Below are positions 22,610 to 33,664 of a stretch of 64,000 bases of DNA, piece by piece (within the stretch, counting starts at the first letter, position 1; each line of letters opens with the position of its first letter). The stretch spans positions 67,467,897 to 67,531,896 of the forward strand of contig CP136063.1 of NCBI GenBank assembly GCA_032622095.1. The letters are read 5' to 3'. The notes beneath the pieces were generated by a model that saw only the letters and a program-made list of their open reading frames with translations, did not search any database and was not told the DNA's origin. The translations under genes and the position numbers were made by a program. Origin of the DNA: Siphonodentalium dalli. Its lineage: Eukaryota; Mollusca; Scaphopoda; Gadilida; Siphonodentaliidae.

Positions 22610-23137
22610 GCTGAGGGCCACTTTGATCAGACTCAAATGATACAAATTTAAGTCTGTAATATTGATTTATATTTAACACTGTGATGTAATCGGCTTCATT
22701 GACAATAGAAATAAACACTTTTCATGTGTCATGACAACGTTTTTATTCTCGTTGGTTAAGGTTCAAAGTAGATACGCATGAGTTTCAAATATTCATTAAA
22801 TGGAAACCAAGTCTATTTTGAATGACATGTATTTAAAATTCTTTGAGAAAGCATCCTGTATTTTAACAACCCCAACATCATCATCATTTAGTACCCATAA
22901 TTGTAGAAACCCTCTTTAATATATAATGACCTTGGACAATGAAGAGGTTGTAATTTTCGCCATTTATTCTGATGACAGCTGTACCAATTCGTGGTAGTAC
23001 CTCGTTTTTTGTGGAGCTTTAACAATGGAAATATGGATATTTTTCAGGTTATGGTCATTAGCGGAGCGATTTCATCATCATTAGTGCTTAATTGGGTCTA
23101 GTAATTAACACCCGACCACTGGATACATTCCAAAATT
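22610..23137. other. No feature recognised
   Basis: AT-rich DNA without recognised repeats or coding signals. Confidence 0.4.
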
Positions 23138-23492
23138 CACACACGGGATTATATTCTTTTATAGTAAGTATACCTAGTACCTATAGTATTGACCAATAGT
23201 ATTGACCAGTACATGTACATGTAACCTACATATTTGGCTGGTAACTACATATGTTTATAGTCCAGAACATTATTATTAAGAAGGTCTGTGTTAGGTTTTT
23301 AGTTCTCTAGCTGCAGGTCTTTTTTATTTGTTAGTGCTCACACACAGGATTATATTCAATTATAGTAAGTAAGTGTATAACTAATAGCTGTAGGGTAGTA
23401 TTGACCAATATAATTGACATGTACATATAACATACATATACATGTATAGCTGGTAACTGGTCCCGAACATTACTGGTCTGTCAGTCGAAATA
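23138..23492. repeat. Imperfect ~145-bp direct repeat, two copies
   Basis: TCACACACGGGATTATATTC (23138) and TCACACACAGGATTATATTC (23338) start two blocks sharing TATAGTAAGTA, GTATTGACCAAT and GGTAACT segments. Confidence 0.7.
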
Positions 23493-24027
23493 AATAAATT
23501 AAGAAATAATTTTTAAATGTAGTCTAAAAGTTATATAAGACAACAGATTATGATATATTTGGTGGGAAAATGTCATTTATGCTCTAACTCCTATTTGGGG
23601 AGCCTGCCCTGGCATGTGGGGAGTGATTGACACAAACACCCAATTGATGGTCCGACGAGTTTATTTCGCCTCTGGTTGTCAATAGTCCAGCCTTGATAAG
23701 CATGGAATTTTTGATTACATAATAATTAGTACAATTCGGAATTTAGAGGTTCTGAATGACTAAAACCTTGTCGATACATTGATGTTACCCATTTGTGGGT
23801 GTAAACCGCCACTATGGCTGAAATTTATAGACGGTCTATACAATTTCAGCCATACACCCACAGAAAGAAAAAACCCTGGGACAGAAATTATGCAAACTGG
23901 GTATCTTTCATAACAGCAGCAGAAGGCATGGGGTTTTGAGTTCCCTATCTGGGTAGCCATTGGCACTGATATTAAAACATCAATCGTCATATACAATGTA
24001 TTCAATACATATGAAAACTTTTTCACC
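23493..24027. other. No gene recognised; small hairpin at 23805-23860
   Basis: GTGGGTGTAAACCGCC and GGCTGAAATTTATAGACGGT with TACAATTTCAGCCATACACC form an imperfect inverted repeat. Nothing else is recognised. Confidence 0.35.
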
Positions 24028-24748
24028 TGCGATGTTGAACTTATTATCTGAACATTTCCTAAGGGGTAACTACTCATCAATGAATTTATTATGCCCCCGA
24101 TCTCCGATGGAGATTTGGGGGTATATAGTGGAGCCCTCCGTCCGTCCGTCCTTCCGTCCGTCCTTCCGTCCGTCCTTCCGTCCGTCCTTCCGTCCGTCCT
24201 TCCGTCCGTCCGTCCTTCCGTCCGTCCTTCCGTCCGTACGAACATTTCAACTCATAACTTTGGTTTCGCTAATTCAATTCAGTTGATCTTTGGTATGTCA
24301 ATAGACCAGCCGGGGGGACAAGATGTCCCCATAACTGCGGTTTCGTCCGCCCATTTTTTCCAGAGTTACGCCCATTTTTGGACTTAGAAAATTCAGGTTT
24401 TCTGCTACTTTTTTTGGTTTCCAGATGATAACTTGATTTTGGATTGTTTATTTGCAAAACCCGTTTTTTTGTGTATTACCAATATCGCAATACAGGTCAA
24501 GGTAAAATTTCGGTTCAATCAGATAATTTTTGTGAGAGTTATGACCCTTTTTCGACTTAAAAAATTCAGTTTTTTTTTTAGAAAATTCAGTTTTCCTTCT
24601 ATTTTTGTGGCACCAGACCAAATTTGAAGCTAATATAGAACAACATGTGGCATTTTTATAGCGCTTAACCAGAAAGTTTCTCTGATTGTACAGTCGGGGG
24701 CGTTACCTCCGCCTAGCGGTGCACTTGTTTATTATAGAACGGGTTTAA
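24028..24748. mobile_element. Family J 3' part carrying an S element
   Basis: Left piece: GTTGAACTTATTATCTGAAC to CTACTCATCAATGAATTTAT. Right piece after the insert: AGAACGGGTTTAAT, the J terminus. The 5' part of J is not recognisable here. Confidence 0.65.
24093..24727 (+). mobile_element. Family S element with 8-bp duplication and TCCG microsatellite
   Basis: Flanks 24085-24092 and 24728-24735 are both TTTATTAT. The element begins GCCCCCGATCTCCGATGGAG and ends GCCTAGCGGTGCACTTG. A TCCG/TTCCG microsatellite runs at about 24137-24240. Open frames made of repeated FRPS or RTDG residues arise from the microsatellite and are not genes. Confidence 0.82.
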
Positions 24749-25148
24749 TATTTAGCCATTTCAGGGCATCCCCCATAGCCACACTGGACTTGATATATCA
24801 AAATGTTCTGTCTGAGATGATCGCCAAAGGGATCCCTATATGACCGCAGCTTGACATCTGTCATTTATATTTTCATAGGATCTGTATTTGACAACTGACA
24901 CATGGAATTATTGACTTCATTTCACACCTAGACAGACCTGGAGAATATAATTCTAAATTCTATAAAGAACACATGGCTTGTTTCAAACTTGGTGATATCC
25001 AGGGACAGTCAGAATTCTGGTCTCAAATTTTCTACCTTGAACTTGTAGTATTTGCAAAGGAATAAAAATATTATTTTGCTAGATCAACAGGGTAGTTTCA
25101 TTATTTATTCTTTCTACATTATCACATTTATATGTTTATTATAACATG
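24749..25148. other. No feature recognised
   Basis: AT-rich unique-looking DNA with no coding signal. Confidence 0.4.
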
Positions 25149-25854
25149 TTAAAGTCATGTGAAACGCTGCACTGAGTTGTAATCATGCAAAAATAGGTCA
25201 TTTTCATAAATTTGGAATCCAAGTAGTCAGAAAACAATGTCATTGTTAAAAAAGAATTACCCACAGTGACTATTATTGCCAGGGGCACCGGAAGCATCCA
25301 AGGGCAGGGGGGGGGGGGCAGAGCCTACAAAAAGGGCACTATTCCGCAAAAAAGGGCATTTTCTCCGCAAACTCTGGAAAATAACCATAAATTCATTGTG
25401 GCAAAAATCCCTATTTTAATGGTATTTGTCGGTTTTTATGGCCGTTTTGTGATAAAATTGACAAAAAATTAATATTCCTTGTGAAATTGGTGGTATTTGG
25501 ACAAAAAAAGTCACATTTTGCTATAAAAACATGAGATTAAACACACAAAAAGCATTTTCTGTCTCCAGAAAAAGGGCAAGTCCTGCCCCTGCTCGCCCCC
25601 CTTGGTCAAGGGCAGGGGGGGTCAGCTGCCCCCCCCTCTTCCGGCGCCCCTGATTATTGCCTCAATCATTTCCATACTGTTTATGCCAAATAATGCGTCC
25701 CGAATAAAGTAGAAAATATTCTCTGAAATGATACAGTTGATGTAGTTGAAATTTTTCAGAATCTTAGTTCATTGCTATATTCTTAATGGGAATAGTGTTT
25801 GGATACTAACTGATTGATTTTATTCAATGAAATATGTCCTCGACATGTCTTTAA
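25149..25854. mobile_element. Family P element (TTAA-bounded) with nested hAT-like insert
   Basis: TTAAAGTCATGTGAAACGC at the start, GACATGTCTTTAA at the end. After removal of the insert and one duplication, ~325 bp of diverged P remain. Confidence 0.7.
25280..25652. mobile_element. 373-bp hAT-like element, 8-bp duplication
   Basis: Ends CAGGGGCACCGGAAG and CTTCCGGCGCCCCTG are flanked by ATTATTGC at 25272-25279 and 25653-25660. Subterminal G-rich and C-rich blocks pair as a long inverted repeat. Inside are AAAAAGGGCA motifs. No transposase. Confidence 0.93.
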
Positions 25855-26151
25855 TGTAGAAAGGATATCCTCAATTTACTACCCTATTAGATATAATCAG
25901 AATTTAATTGAAAATTAGTGTCCAATTTCATAGATTTTCTGCAGCCCCAATTTTTCACTTGTATACATAGGTAGCTTTAAGTCTACAGGTGGAAACTATT
26001 CTAAGGATAACTAGACCCCTAGATTTGTAAGTTATTTGATTATCTGCTAAATTTGAAAGTAATACTATTAAATGCAGCACGTTCTGTTCCTATTTTCTGC
26101 CTAACCAAGTGATCTTTCTAAAAATATCCTGGTTGGTCCTTTGATGCAGGT
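25855..26151. other. No feature recognised
   Basis: AT-rich spacer. Confidence 0.4.
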
Positions 26152-26394
26152 TTAACCCTTTGAGTGCCAGGGGCCGATATTATCGGCCCTAAACCTACAC
26201 AATAAGTCTGTTAAAAAATATAATAAAATATATTAAAATTGTTAAAAATTGTAAAAAAAAATAAAAAATTGTTAGGCCAATGCATTCTCTTATATATGCG
26301 AGGCGACCTATGGTCGACTCGCATATATAAGAGAATGCATTGGCACAGGGTATATGGGTTGATACAAAAATCGGCCTGGCACTCAAAGGGTTAA
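26152..26394. mobile_element. Family C TTAA element, complete
   Basis: TTAACCCTTTGAGTGCCAGG to CCTGGCACTCAAAGGGTTAA with one cassette at 26276-26347 and GGGTTGATACAAAAATCG near the right end. Confidence 0.93.
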
Positions 26395-26770
26395 TTACTT
26401 CCCTTACTTGGGATTTTAAACACCAAAGGCATGTGCTGGGTAAACACAATAACACCAACATTATTCCAGGTTACATAAGACCCTTACACTAAGCACATAA
26501 ACAGCTGGGGTGGGATTAATCCTAATATCATTTACTGGAGAAGTTTGCTTGGCTGTGACAGGTGAGGAAGGTACCCTCTTCAGTGATGTAACGCTGTGTT
26601 AGGCCGAGGTGATGGTAAACAAGATAGGTGACTTTGGAAACGCATCTGTAATGCTGGGCAGGAAATACATTTACTGAGTACCTTATAGGATGTGTGCAAT
26701 TTTACCTAAAGTTAACTTTGAGATTTTATAATATTCTAACAAAAATTCCAGGAAGTTTGGGTAGTTTGTT
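26395..26770. other. No feature recognised
   Basis: Unique-looking DNA without coding or repeat signals. Confidence 0.4.
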
Positions 26771-27046
26771 TTAATCCTTTCAGTGCCAGGGGCCGATCTC
26801 ATCAGCCCTAATTTACGGTCTGTAAAATCGGGCCTAAAAAAAAAAACAACATTTTTTTTTTTTTAGATTTAAAATTTTTTATTAAAATTCTATAAAATAA
26901 TAACAAATGATGAAAAATTGTTAGGCCAATGCATTCTCTTATATATGTGAGGCGACCTATGGTCGACTCGCATATATAAGAGAATGCATTGGCACAGGGT
27001 ACATATGGGTTGATAAAAAAATCGGACCTGGCACTCAAAGGGTTAA
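26771..27046. mobile_element. Family C TTAA element, complete
   Basis: TTAATCCTTTCAGTGCCAGG to CCTGGCACTCAAAGGGTTAA. One cassette at 26926-26999. Confidence 0.92.
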
Positions 27047-27798
27047 TGGGAGTATAATTTTCCAAAGAAGGTGAATATTTTCAATATTTATAGAGCACTT
27101 CTCTTCTAGGCAGGAAATACAATCATTGAGTAATGATCAAGTGCTATCCGCAATGTGTGTGTATGTATATAAGTTATATATTTAACCGACCGGCCTGAAA
27201 TTTTCGTGACATATTCTAAGATGTGACACATCGTAAGTTGTAAATTTGGGCTACATTGGGTGCATGGTTGAAAAGTTATAAACACGCCAATAGCCTGACC
27301 GAAGTACACAGATACACACACAGACAACGGGTTATATAATATATATATATATAGATATATATATAGATAGATTTATGTCCATGGTGCTATATTACAGCTA
27401 TAATATTGGATCTATGGACATTTTCATATAAGCTTACTCAAGATCTTCTATTAAACATTCATATTATCAAGAAGATTGGATGTTTTGTTTTGATAGGAGT
27501 CTAATTTTCCAAGCAAGGTGAATATGTCTTACGGTACACATTTTGTAATATTCCTACTAAATATCAAGGAATATTGGATATTGCTGTAGTACAAAAGAGG
27601 AAAAGATTATGAGACAGTGATCTTCACATTGCTTGTTCCTATAATCTTTTATATCCCTATTATAAGCCTCTGGTCGGCTGCTCTGGTGGGAATTTGTTCA
27701 TTGGAAAGTGCCCAGGACCCTTCCCCAAAATAAAAAGGATAGCAAAATCAATAATTTTTTTTTTAATCAAACATTATTTTGAAGACATGTTCATTCAT
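27047..27798. other. No gene; short local repeats
   Basis: AAGGTGAATAT recurs at 27070 and 27519, each after TTTTCCAA. A TA/GATA microsatellite lies at 27334-27370. No coding region. Confidence 0.4.
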
Positions 27799-28072
27799 TT
27801 AACACTTTCATTGCGTGAGCTGCACTGGTGCAGCATTAATGATCATGTGCCAGTGCATATCTGTTATATATGCATGTCTCCCATATATTAAAGAACCCTC
27901 GCATTTTATAGAGAATGCACTGGCTTACAAGGTCAAGGTAAATATTGTTTAGCCAATGTATTCTCTTATATTTGTGAGGCTCCCTATGGAAGACTCGCAT
28001 ATATAGGAGAATGCATTTGCACAGGGTTAAATTATGCAAAATTTCAGGAAGCTCCAGTCATGGAAGGTTTAA
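27799..28072. mobile_element. Family K TTAA element, two cassettes, complete
   Basis: TTAACACTTTCATTGCGTG to GTCATGGAAGGTTTAA. Hairpins at 27848-27925 and 27952-28024. The closing TTAA is also the opening TTAA of the following J element. Confidence 0.85.
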
Positions 28073-28185
28073 CTCTCTCTATACTAAATACTCATTGACT
28101 AGTAGTTCCCTTAGGAAATGTTCAGATAAGAAGTTCAACAAACGACCATAATATTATTATCGGAACATTTCCCACCAAAGAATAT
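28069..28185. mobile_element. Family J element, internally deleted
   Basis: TTAACTCTCTCTATACTAAA then directly TACTCATTGACTAGTAG and the AAATGTTCAGATAAGAAG inverted repeat. It shares TTAA 28069-28072 with the K element. Confidence 0.7.
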
Positions 28186-28202
28186 GAATCTTTCTCCACT
28201 TA

Positions 28203-28368
28203 CAGTGATGCTGTAAATAATCGACTCCTTTAACCACAGCAGAATTATGGGTAACTTTTCAGGATTTAGTCGGAAATATGGGTTGTTGCCATTCATCGGA
28301 AAGCATCACTAAATTCACTCTCTGGGGACCTCATTCTGCAAATGACAGACACACTATTTCAAGGCTTG
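28203..28368. mobile_element. Chimera: half of family A joined to half of family B
   Basis: 28203-28303 is one A stem, from the CAGTGATGC end to CATCGGAAAG. 28304-28368 is one B stem, from CATCACTAAATTCAC to the CAAGGCTTG end. Neither half has its complementary arm, and no target duplication surrounds the unit. Confidence 0.88.
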
Positions 28369-28833
28369 GAAGGGTTAACATCAAAATGCCTGGGGGTCAT
28401 AATGTTTTCATGTGATTTAGTTCTAACGCCACCGCCCATTCATAATTACAGGTAACTGTGTGTGATATTCCCCATTGGTAGGTGATATGTCCCCAAGAAC
28501 CAATGTAACTACATTAAACAATGAACAACTGTCTCCAGACATACATAAATACAAGTTTAATCTCATAAACCGTGGACCAGGGAATGTATCCAATTTTATG
28601 AGTTGTATCTGCCCTTGGACATTTCATACATAAAGAATTTTTTACAATTTTTACAATGCTTTGATGTGGTCAAATGTTTGTGGGTAATTCTTTGCTAATC
28701 ATTTCAAGGATGGTAATCCCCCGAGGGTATGTTATAAAAAATAAAATAAAATAGGGTAGGACTTCATTCATACAGTTATGGGAGGCAGTTTTCTTATTTA
28801 TTAATAATCTGACTTAACGTAATACAATTGTGC
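28369..28833. other. No feature recognised
   Basis: AT-rich spacer without recognised features. Confidence 0.4.
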
Positions 28834-29027
28834 TTAACCCGTTCATGACGGGGAGCGATGGTGCAGCATTAAAGAACCTGTGCCAGTGCATTCTCTTATA
28901 TTTGCAAATCTCCCATAGGGAGCCTCACATACATGTATATAAGAGAATGCACTGGCTTACATGGTCAATGTATATATTGTAGGGCTAATGCATTCTCTTA
29001 TATACATGTATGTGCGAGGCTCCCTGG
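28834..29027. mobile_element. Family K element, truncated in the second hairpin
   Basis: TTAACCCGTTCATGACGGG start and a full cassette at 28878-28955. The second cassette stops in its loop at GAGGCTCCCTGGG. ACATGTAT is inserted in two stems. Confidence 0.8.
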
Positions 29028-29639
29028 GATATTTGCTTTATGTTTTTGTCAAATTTCTGTATTTTCAAAAATAACCAATGGATCATCATAAAAATATCAC
29101 CTGATTGTCGTAATGCAAACTATTCTATAAGAATTAAAGGGGGGTTGTTTGTGATGCTCAATAATTGTGATTTAAGGGCAATTCAATTGCAGTTAGCTTA
29201 ACTTAAGCACAATTGAAATTACAGTTTTCAAGGGCAATTGCTGCCCACATAATGTTAAATGAATTGCGCTTTAAAGCACAATTGAATTGCACTTATTATA
29301 AAGTACAATTGAATTTTAAGGGCAAAAGCAACATAAATAACAAAGAATCTGTACCACATGAATGATGAGAAAAACCAAGCCTGAGTTTAGTGTGCCTGTC
29401 ATTTGCAGAATGTAGAAAACATATATCTGAAATCCTGTAAGTTATTTTATTCCACATCCATTTACGTGAGGCACATGTATTCAATGGAATCCCAGCTATT
29501 TAATGCATATTGTTGCATATTGGAATACAAGCCAGAATACAAGCCGGAACAAATGCAACTTGAGGTTATTGCCAAGAGCGATGACGTGCATAACATCAAT
29601 AATCCGCTTCAAAATAGTGATGGACAAAAGTTATCACAT
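29028..29639. other. No gene; AATTGAATTGC-rich stretch and an O-type fragment
   Basis: 29160-29320 repeats short GCAATTGAATT-type motifs. 29375-29412 is the start of a family O end (AAGCCTGAGTTTAGTGTGCC), truncated. 29530-29550 has a doubled AATACAAGCC. Confidence 0.5.
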
Positions 29640-29870
29640 ATTAAAACTATTGTTATGTAAACAATACTATTACAGTGGAAGTCCAATTAAGTTACCAAAG
29701 TAACGTGACAGTAATCATTGGAAAAGGTCAAAGCATAGACAAATATTCTATAAATCATATCGCAATTAGTGATCTTTATTAACAAAAACAGTTTTGTTTA
29801 CAAAACAATGGTTTCATGTGCAAAATTTCGTTATAAGAATAAAGTTGATCTATTTCTCCATGTTCTTAGC
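29640..29870. repeat. Diverged relative of the duplication arms, rearranged
   Basis: 29650-29760 aligns in plus direction with 118-240 (TTGTTATGTAAAC, ATTACAGTGG, GGTCAAAGC). 29790-29850 aligns with the opposite direction (TGTTTACAAAACAATGG, ATGTGCAAAATTTCGTTAT). Identity is low, roughly 70 percent by eye. Confidence 0.5.
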
Positions 29871-30061
29871 AGTGATGTTTTTACTAACTTTTATAATTTT
29901 TTGCACATTTACCCACTGTGAAGGTCTTGGATCCCTTTAAATCTTTGTATGGCATTCCAAATATGATATTCTGTCACACATGTTTTAACCACCAGTATAC
30001 CAGAGTAAAACTTTTGTATTCTGCGTATTTTATTTGCACATAGCATCTCCCTTTTCTCCAG

Positions 30062-30450
30062 AGTGGGACATAGATTGACTTCCCTTGGTACACTGAATCA
30101 GAGATGATTTTACATCACTCGCTCTGTCTACGACAATCGTTTTAAACAATTCTAATAGTAGAATTCCTTCCCTTGGTACACTGAGTCGACATAGATTGAC
30201 TTCCCTTACAATGTGTCTATGACAAACACATTAAACAATTCTAATAGTAGAATTCTTTCCCTTGGTACACTGAGTCAGAGAAGATTTTCTTCCCTTACTA
30301 TGTGTCTACGACAATCGTTTTAAACAATTCTAATAGTAGAATTAGTTCCCTTGGTACACTGAGTCGGACATAGATTGACTTCCCTTACAATGTGTCTACG
30401 ACAATCATTTTAAACAATTCTAATAGTAGAATTACTGCCCTTGGTACACT
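30062..30450. repeat. ~89-bp tandem satellite, about 4.3 units
   Basis: TTCCCTTGGTACACTGA begins at 30081, 30168, 30257 and 30346, with a degenerate copy at 30436, so spacing is 87-90 bp. Units share TAAACAATTCTAATAGTAGA. Confidence 0.92.
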
Positions 30451-30862
30451 TCCACAATATTCCAAAAATTAGAGTTCTTTCCCATTGTATGGTCTTGGGC
30501 TTGTCAGATGGAACTGGGTTTTGATATACTATTACTTTGTCAAGAGAATTCCAGACTTAGTAGAGTTACCTCTCTTATACTTTTCTGCCTATTTCATAAA
30601 TTCTCCCTTGAAGTGTAAGCTGATTAATTATACCTGTGTAATAATTTTGGCAATCAATCTCACCCATGGAGAGATTGGCATCAAATGAAGCCATGTAATA
30701 CTTGTTTGTGGATGCACGAAGTATTTGTTCATTTGTACGAAGTAGTATTTCATTTGCATGAATGAACAACTACTTTGTGTGAATGACAAATTATAATTGC
30801 TGTGAAGTTTATAAATAAATAAATGGTTTACTGTGGAATCATGATACTTGTTCAGTCAACTA
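30451..30862. other. No feature recognised
   Basis: GAAGTAGTATTTCATTTGCA-type short repeats near 30710-30780. No gene. Confidence 0.4.
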
Positions 30863-31040
30863 CAGTAATGCTCTAATTAATCAACTCCTTAACCACAGCA
30901 GAATTATGGGTAACTTTTCAGGATTTAGTCTCGGCGAGAGCTTTCCGATGAATGGCAACAAGCCATATTTCCGTCTAAATCCTGAAAAGTTACCCATAAT
31001 TCTGCTGTGGTTAAGGAGTCGATTATTTAGGGCATTACTG
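30863..31040. mobile_element. Family A MITE, left stem shortened
   Basis: TA-flanked CAGTAATGC and GCATTACTG ends. The left stem is joined at GGATTTAGTCTCGGCGAGAG. Confidence 0.9.
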
Positions 31041-31550
31041 TATTACTGGTATATATTGGCTCCCTAGCTAGTCATTCTAACTATTCACAAATTCAAAGCA
31101 AAGACCAAATTCTGGCAAAAAATATTCTGCTGTAGATAAATATGTAGCTGCACTGTAAAATATACATGTTCATACCTGCTATTTTTCTTGCCAGGTGATA
31201 CTTTGGATTTAATTTGGAAATGGTTGAAATATCATGTGGCAGTAACAATGTTTGAAGCTGAACAACACAAATTTCTATGAAATTCTTTTTAAAGGCTGTT
31301 TGCATTATTATTTATTTACTAGTATTAAAAAAAGAAAAAGATAAGAAAAACATCTGGCGTTTACATATAAAGATAGATTTTCAATCAAAAATGTTATATT
31401 CTAAAAATTGTCTAACAAATTGTCTGTCCTATTTCGTGGAAAAAATTCTAATAAAAATATTGTCTGGTGTCTAGCTTAAAATGATTATTTTTTACCTCGT
31501 AAGCAATACAGAAAGTTCAGGGAAAAAATACACCATCTTTAAATAGCCGA
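31041..31550. other. No feature recognised
   Basis: AT-rich DNA. Short open frames only. Confidence 0.4.
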
Positions 31551-31554
31551 AACC

Positions 31555-31672
31555 ACTTAGTACATAATAATAATGAATATAATAAAGTCACCTGGCTTAG
31601 TACATAATAATGAATATATTAAAGTCACTTGGCTTAGTACATAATAATGAATATAATAAAGTCACTTGGTGG
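31555..31672. repeat. Tandem repeat, ~40-bp unit, 3 copies
   Basis: CTTAGTACATAATAATGAAT followed by ATAATAAAGTCACTTGG occurs three times, the first copy with an extra AAT. Confidence 0.9.
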
Positions 31673-31688
31673 TTTGCACTCCTAAATA

Positions 31689-31893
31689 CAGTAATGTCCT
31701 AAATAGTCGACCCCTAAACCACAGCAGAAATGTGGGAAATTTTTCAGGATTTAATCATAAATATGGCTTGCTGCCATTCATTGGAAAGCTCTCGGTGAGA
31801 GCTTTCCGATGAATGGCAACAAGCCATATTTCTGACTAAATCCTGAAACTTTTCCCATATAATAATTCCTCTGTGGTTAAAGGGTCATTACTG
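31689..31893. mobile_element. Family A foldback MITE, diverged
   Basis: TA-flanked, with CAGTAATGTCC and CATTACTG ends and several stem substitutions (GTGGGAAATTTTTCAGG). Confidence 0.88.
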
Positions 31894-32112
31894 TACACCT
31901 AATAACATTCACTTTTGAATTTTTCCCAGTATCGAAATAGGTCAATAAATACTTGAACAACATTTCTACGGGCATCATATGTCACAGAAAGACACATTAA
32001 GTTCATAAAAAATACAACTTTGAACACAGTGTTTGGGTCCCAAACAAACAACAGCCATGTGCATGGCAAGGAACAGAAAAGAGCGTTCCGTGTTAGTCTA
32101 TTCCTGATATGG

Positions 32113-32136
32113 TATAAATAAAGAGAGTTTGTTTCA
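32113..32136 (+). promoter_or_regulatory. Possible TATA box and initiator
   Basis: TATAAATA at 32113-32120 and TCACTTC at 32134 lie upstream of an ATG at 32178. The spacing of about 23 bp is slightly short for a canonical core promoter. TATA-like strings are common in this AT-rich window. Confidence 0.15.
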
Positions 32137-32177
32137 CTTCTGCCAGCTTCTGCGTGAAAAATTTAAAAAGCTGGAAA

Positions 32178-32540
32178 ATGGCTGCAACCAAGGCAAGTAT
32201 TTTTCACTGCATATGATGCCGGTATATCAATATTTCGTGTAATTATCAACCTATCTTATACCTCCTTCCAAATTACGTAGATAAAATTTGGAATCTCGAA
32301 TGAGCCATGTCTGTTTAAAAAATGTATAATATAATCAGGTAGCGAAGGACAGATAGATCACAGCAGTTGGTATATAAGGGACGAGCCCTCATTGTCACTA
32401 GCAACATCGTCCAATCTAAAGAAGCTAGCAGAAAAACTTTTAGCCAAATTGCTTCCTATGATTTTGAGATTCCCCAGGAGATTTTTACAGAGGAAGAAAC
32501 AAATGCAAGCGAGAATTCCTCAAACATCGTCAATCCATAA
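32178..32540 (+). CDS. Weak candidate small two-exon gene
   Basis: Exon 1 would be ATG GCT GCA ACC AAG (32178-32192), followed by GCAAGT, a consensus GC-AG donor. An acceptor TCACAG ends at 32363. Exon 2 (32364-32540) then keeps frame 0 for 58 codons to TAA, giving a 63-residue product starting MAATKQLVYKGRALIVTSN with an acidic tail. A second frame across the same DNA is also open and contains WYIRDEPSLSLATSS. The stretch is one of the few not made of recognised repeats. No family is recognised, and a frame of this length is expected by chance in so much DNA. Confidence 0.15.
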
Positions 32541-32933
32541 ACTGACATCACAAGACGATGAAGTCTGAAGGGCTTGTAAGGGGATTTACAGAGAAGCTTT
32601 GGTGCGTCATTGACAACCCCTCCACTATATTATCCATTCTTTGGAAGGCTGAATCTTTAGAATTATGACACAATGTGGTATAAGAGGAATATGGGACTGA
32701 TCGATATCTGATATGCTGAAATCTGGTGTCATCTCCGATATTATCCCCGCGGTGAATTGGCTTCGGTTTCGATGATCCATCTATACGAGTCTGATAATTA
32801 CCCTCATATAAAGTCACTCATGGCTTGTTACAGAGGAGTGAAAATTACACTGCATAATAAAAGGTTCATATAGGCCCTGCACGAGACATAAAAAATTAAA
32901 ACCTTTTTTTCTACAAATCTCGGATTTTCAACT
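32541..32933. other. No feature recognised
   Basis: A minus-strand frame at 32548-32817 (89 codons) has no recognised domain. Confidence 0.35.
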
Positions 32934-33122
32934 TTAACCCTTTCATGACGGCCCCGGGAGCTTCACTGGTGTTACTTTAAAGATCCCGTGCAAGTGCATT
33001 CTCTTATATATGTGAGTCTCTCGTAGGGAGCCTCACATATATAAGAGAATGCACTGGCCTACAAGGTCAAGGTAAATATTGTTAGGCCAATGTATTCTCT
33101 TATATATGCAAGGCTCCCTATA
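32934..33122. mobile_element. Family K element truncated in second hairpin
   Basis: TTAACCCTTTCATGACGGCC start and a full cassette at 32990-33060. The second cassette stops at AAGGCTCCCTAT in its loop, the same place as 28834-29027. Confidence 0.82.
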
Positions 33123-33218
33123 TTGCAAATAGATAGAGGATCTCAAATGAGTTATGTTGGAATATGTTTTTATGTTGGAACGAGTTTGATAAATTTGGTT
33201 CAAAGCAGGCTAGCATCA

Positions 33219-33306
33219 TTAACCCTTTGAGTGCCAGGGGCCGATCTCATCGGCCCTAAACCTACAAAATAAGTCTGTTAAAGAATATAAGAATAAATTA
33301 TTAAAA

Positions 33307-33340
<34 letters not shown>

Positions 33341-33464
33341 TTAAGCCAATGCATTCTCTTATATATGCGAGGTGACCTATTGGTCGACTCGCATATATAA
33401 GAGAATGCATTGGCACAGGGTATATGGGATGATACAAAAATCGACCTGGCACTCAAAGGGTTAA
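33219..33464. mobile_element. Family C TTAA element, complete
   Basis: TTAACCCTTTGAGTGCCAGG to CCTGGCACTCAAAGGGTTAA, cassette at 33347-33420, with a long A tract at 33310-33339. Confidence 0.93.
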
Positions 33465-33664
33465 ATAATCCCTCTCAGAATCTCGCCTTCTGGGAAGTAT
33501 CTATAGTTTCAAATTAACATTGTTTTTCGTTACTTTTTCCCTTCTGTTCAGTTTCTTTATCCCCTAATTTTCAGAAGATAAAATGCATAATCGAGGTAAC
33601 TAATGGTTAAACATCACCAACTTCAATCTGATTCTAGGTCTCCCATAGCATTTTAGGCCTGAAC

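Noticed and set aside
23760-24387. Frames of 98-161 codons with RTDG or FRPS repeats
   Set aside because: They arise from the TCCG microsatellite inside the family S element.
32400-32575. Egg-laying hormone or CRH-type peptide in the alternative frame near 32400
   Set aside because: Only a few residues (PSLSL with spaced leucines) resemble the family. No signal peptide, no amidation and dibasic layout, and no supported start. Kept only as a remark under the weak gene candidate.
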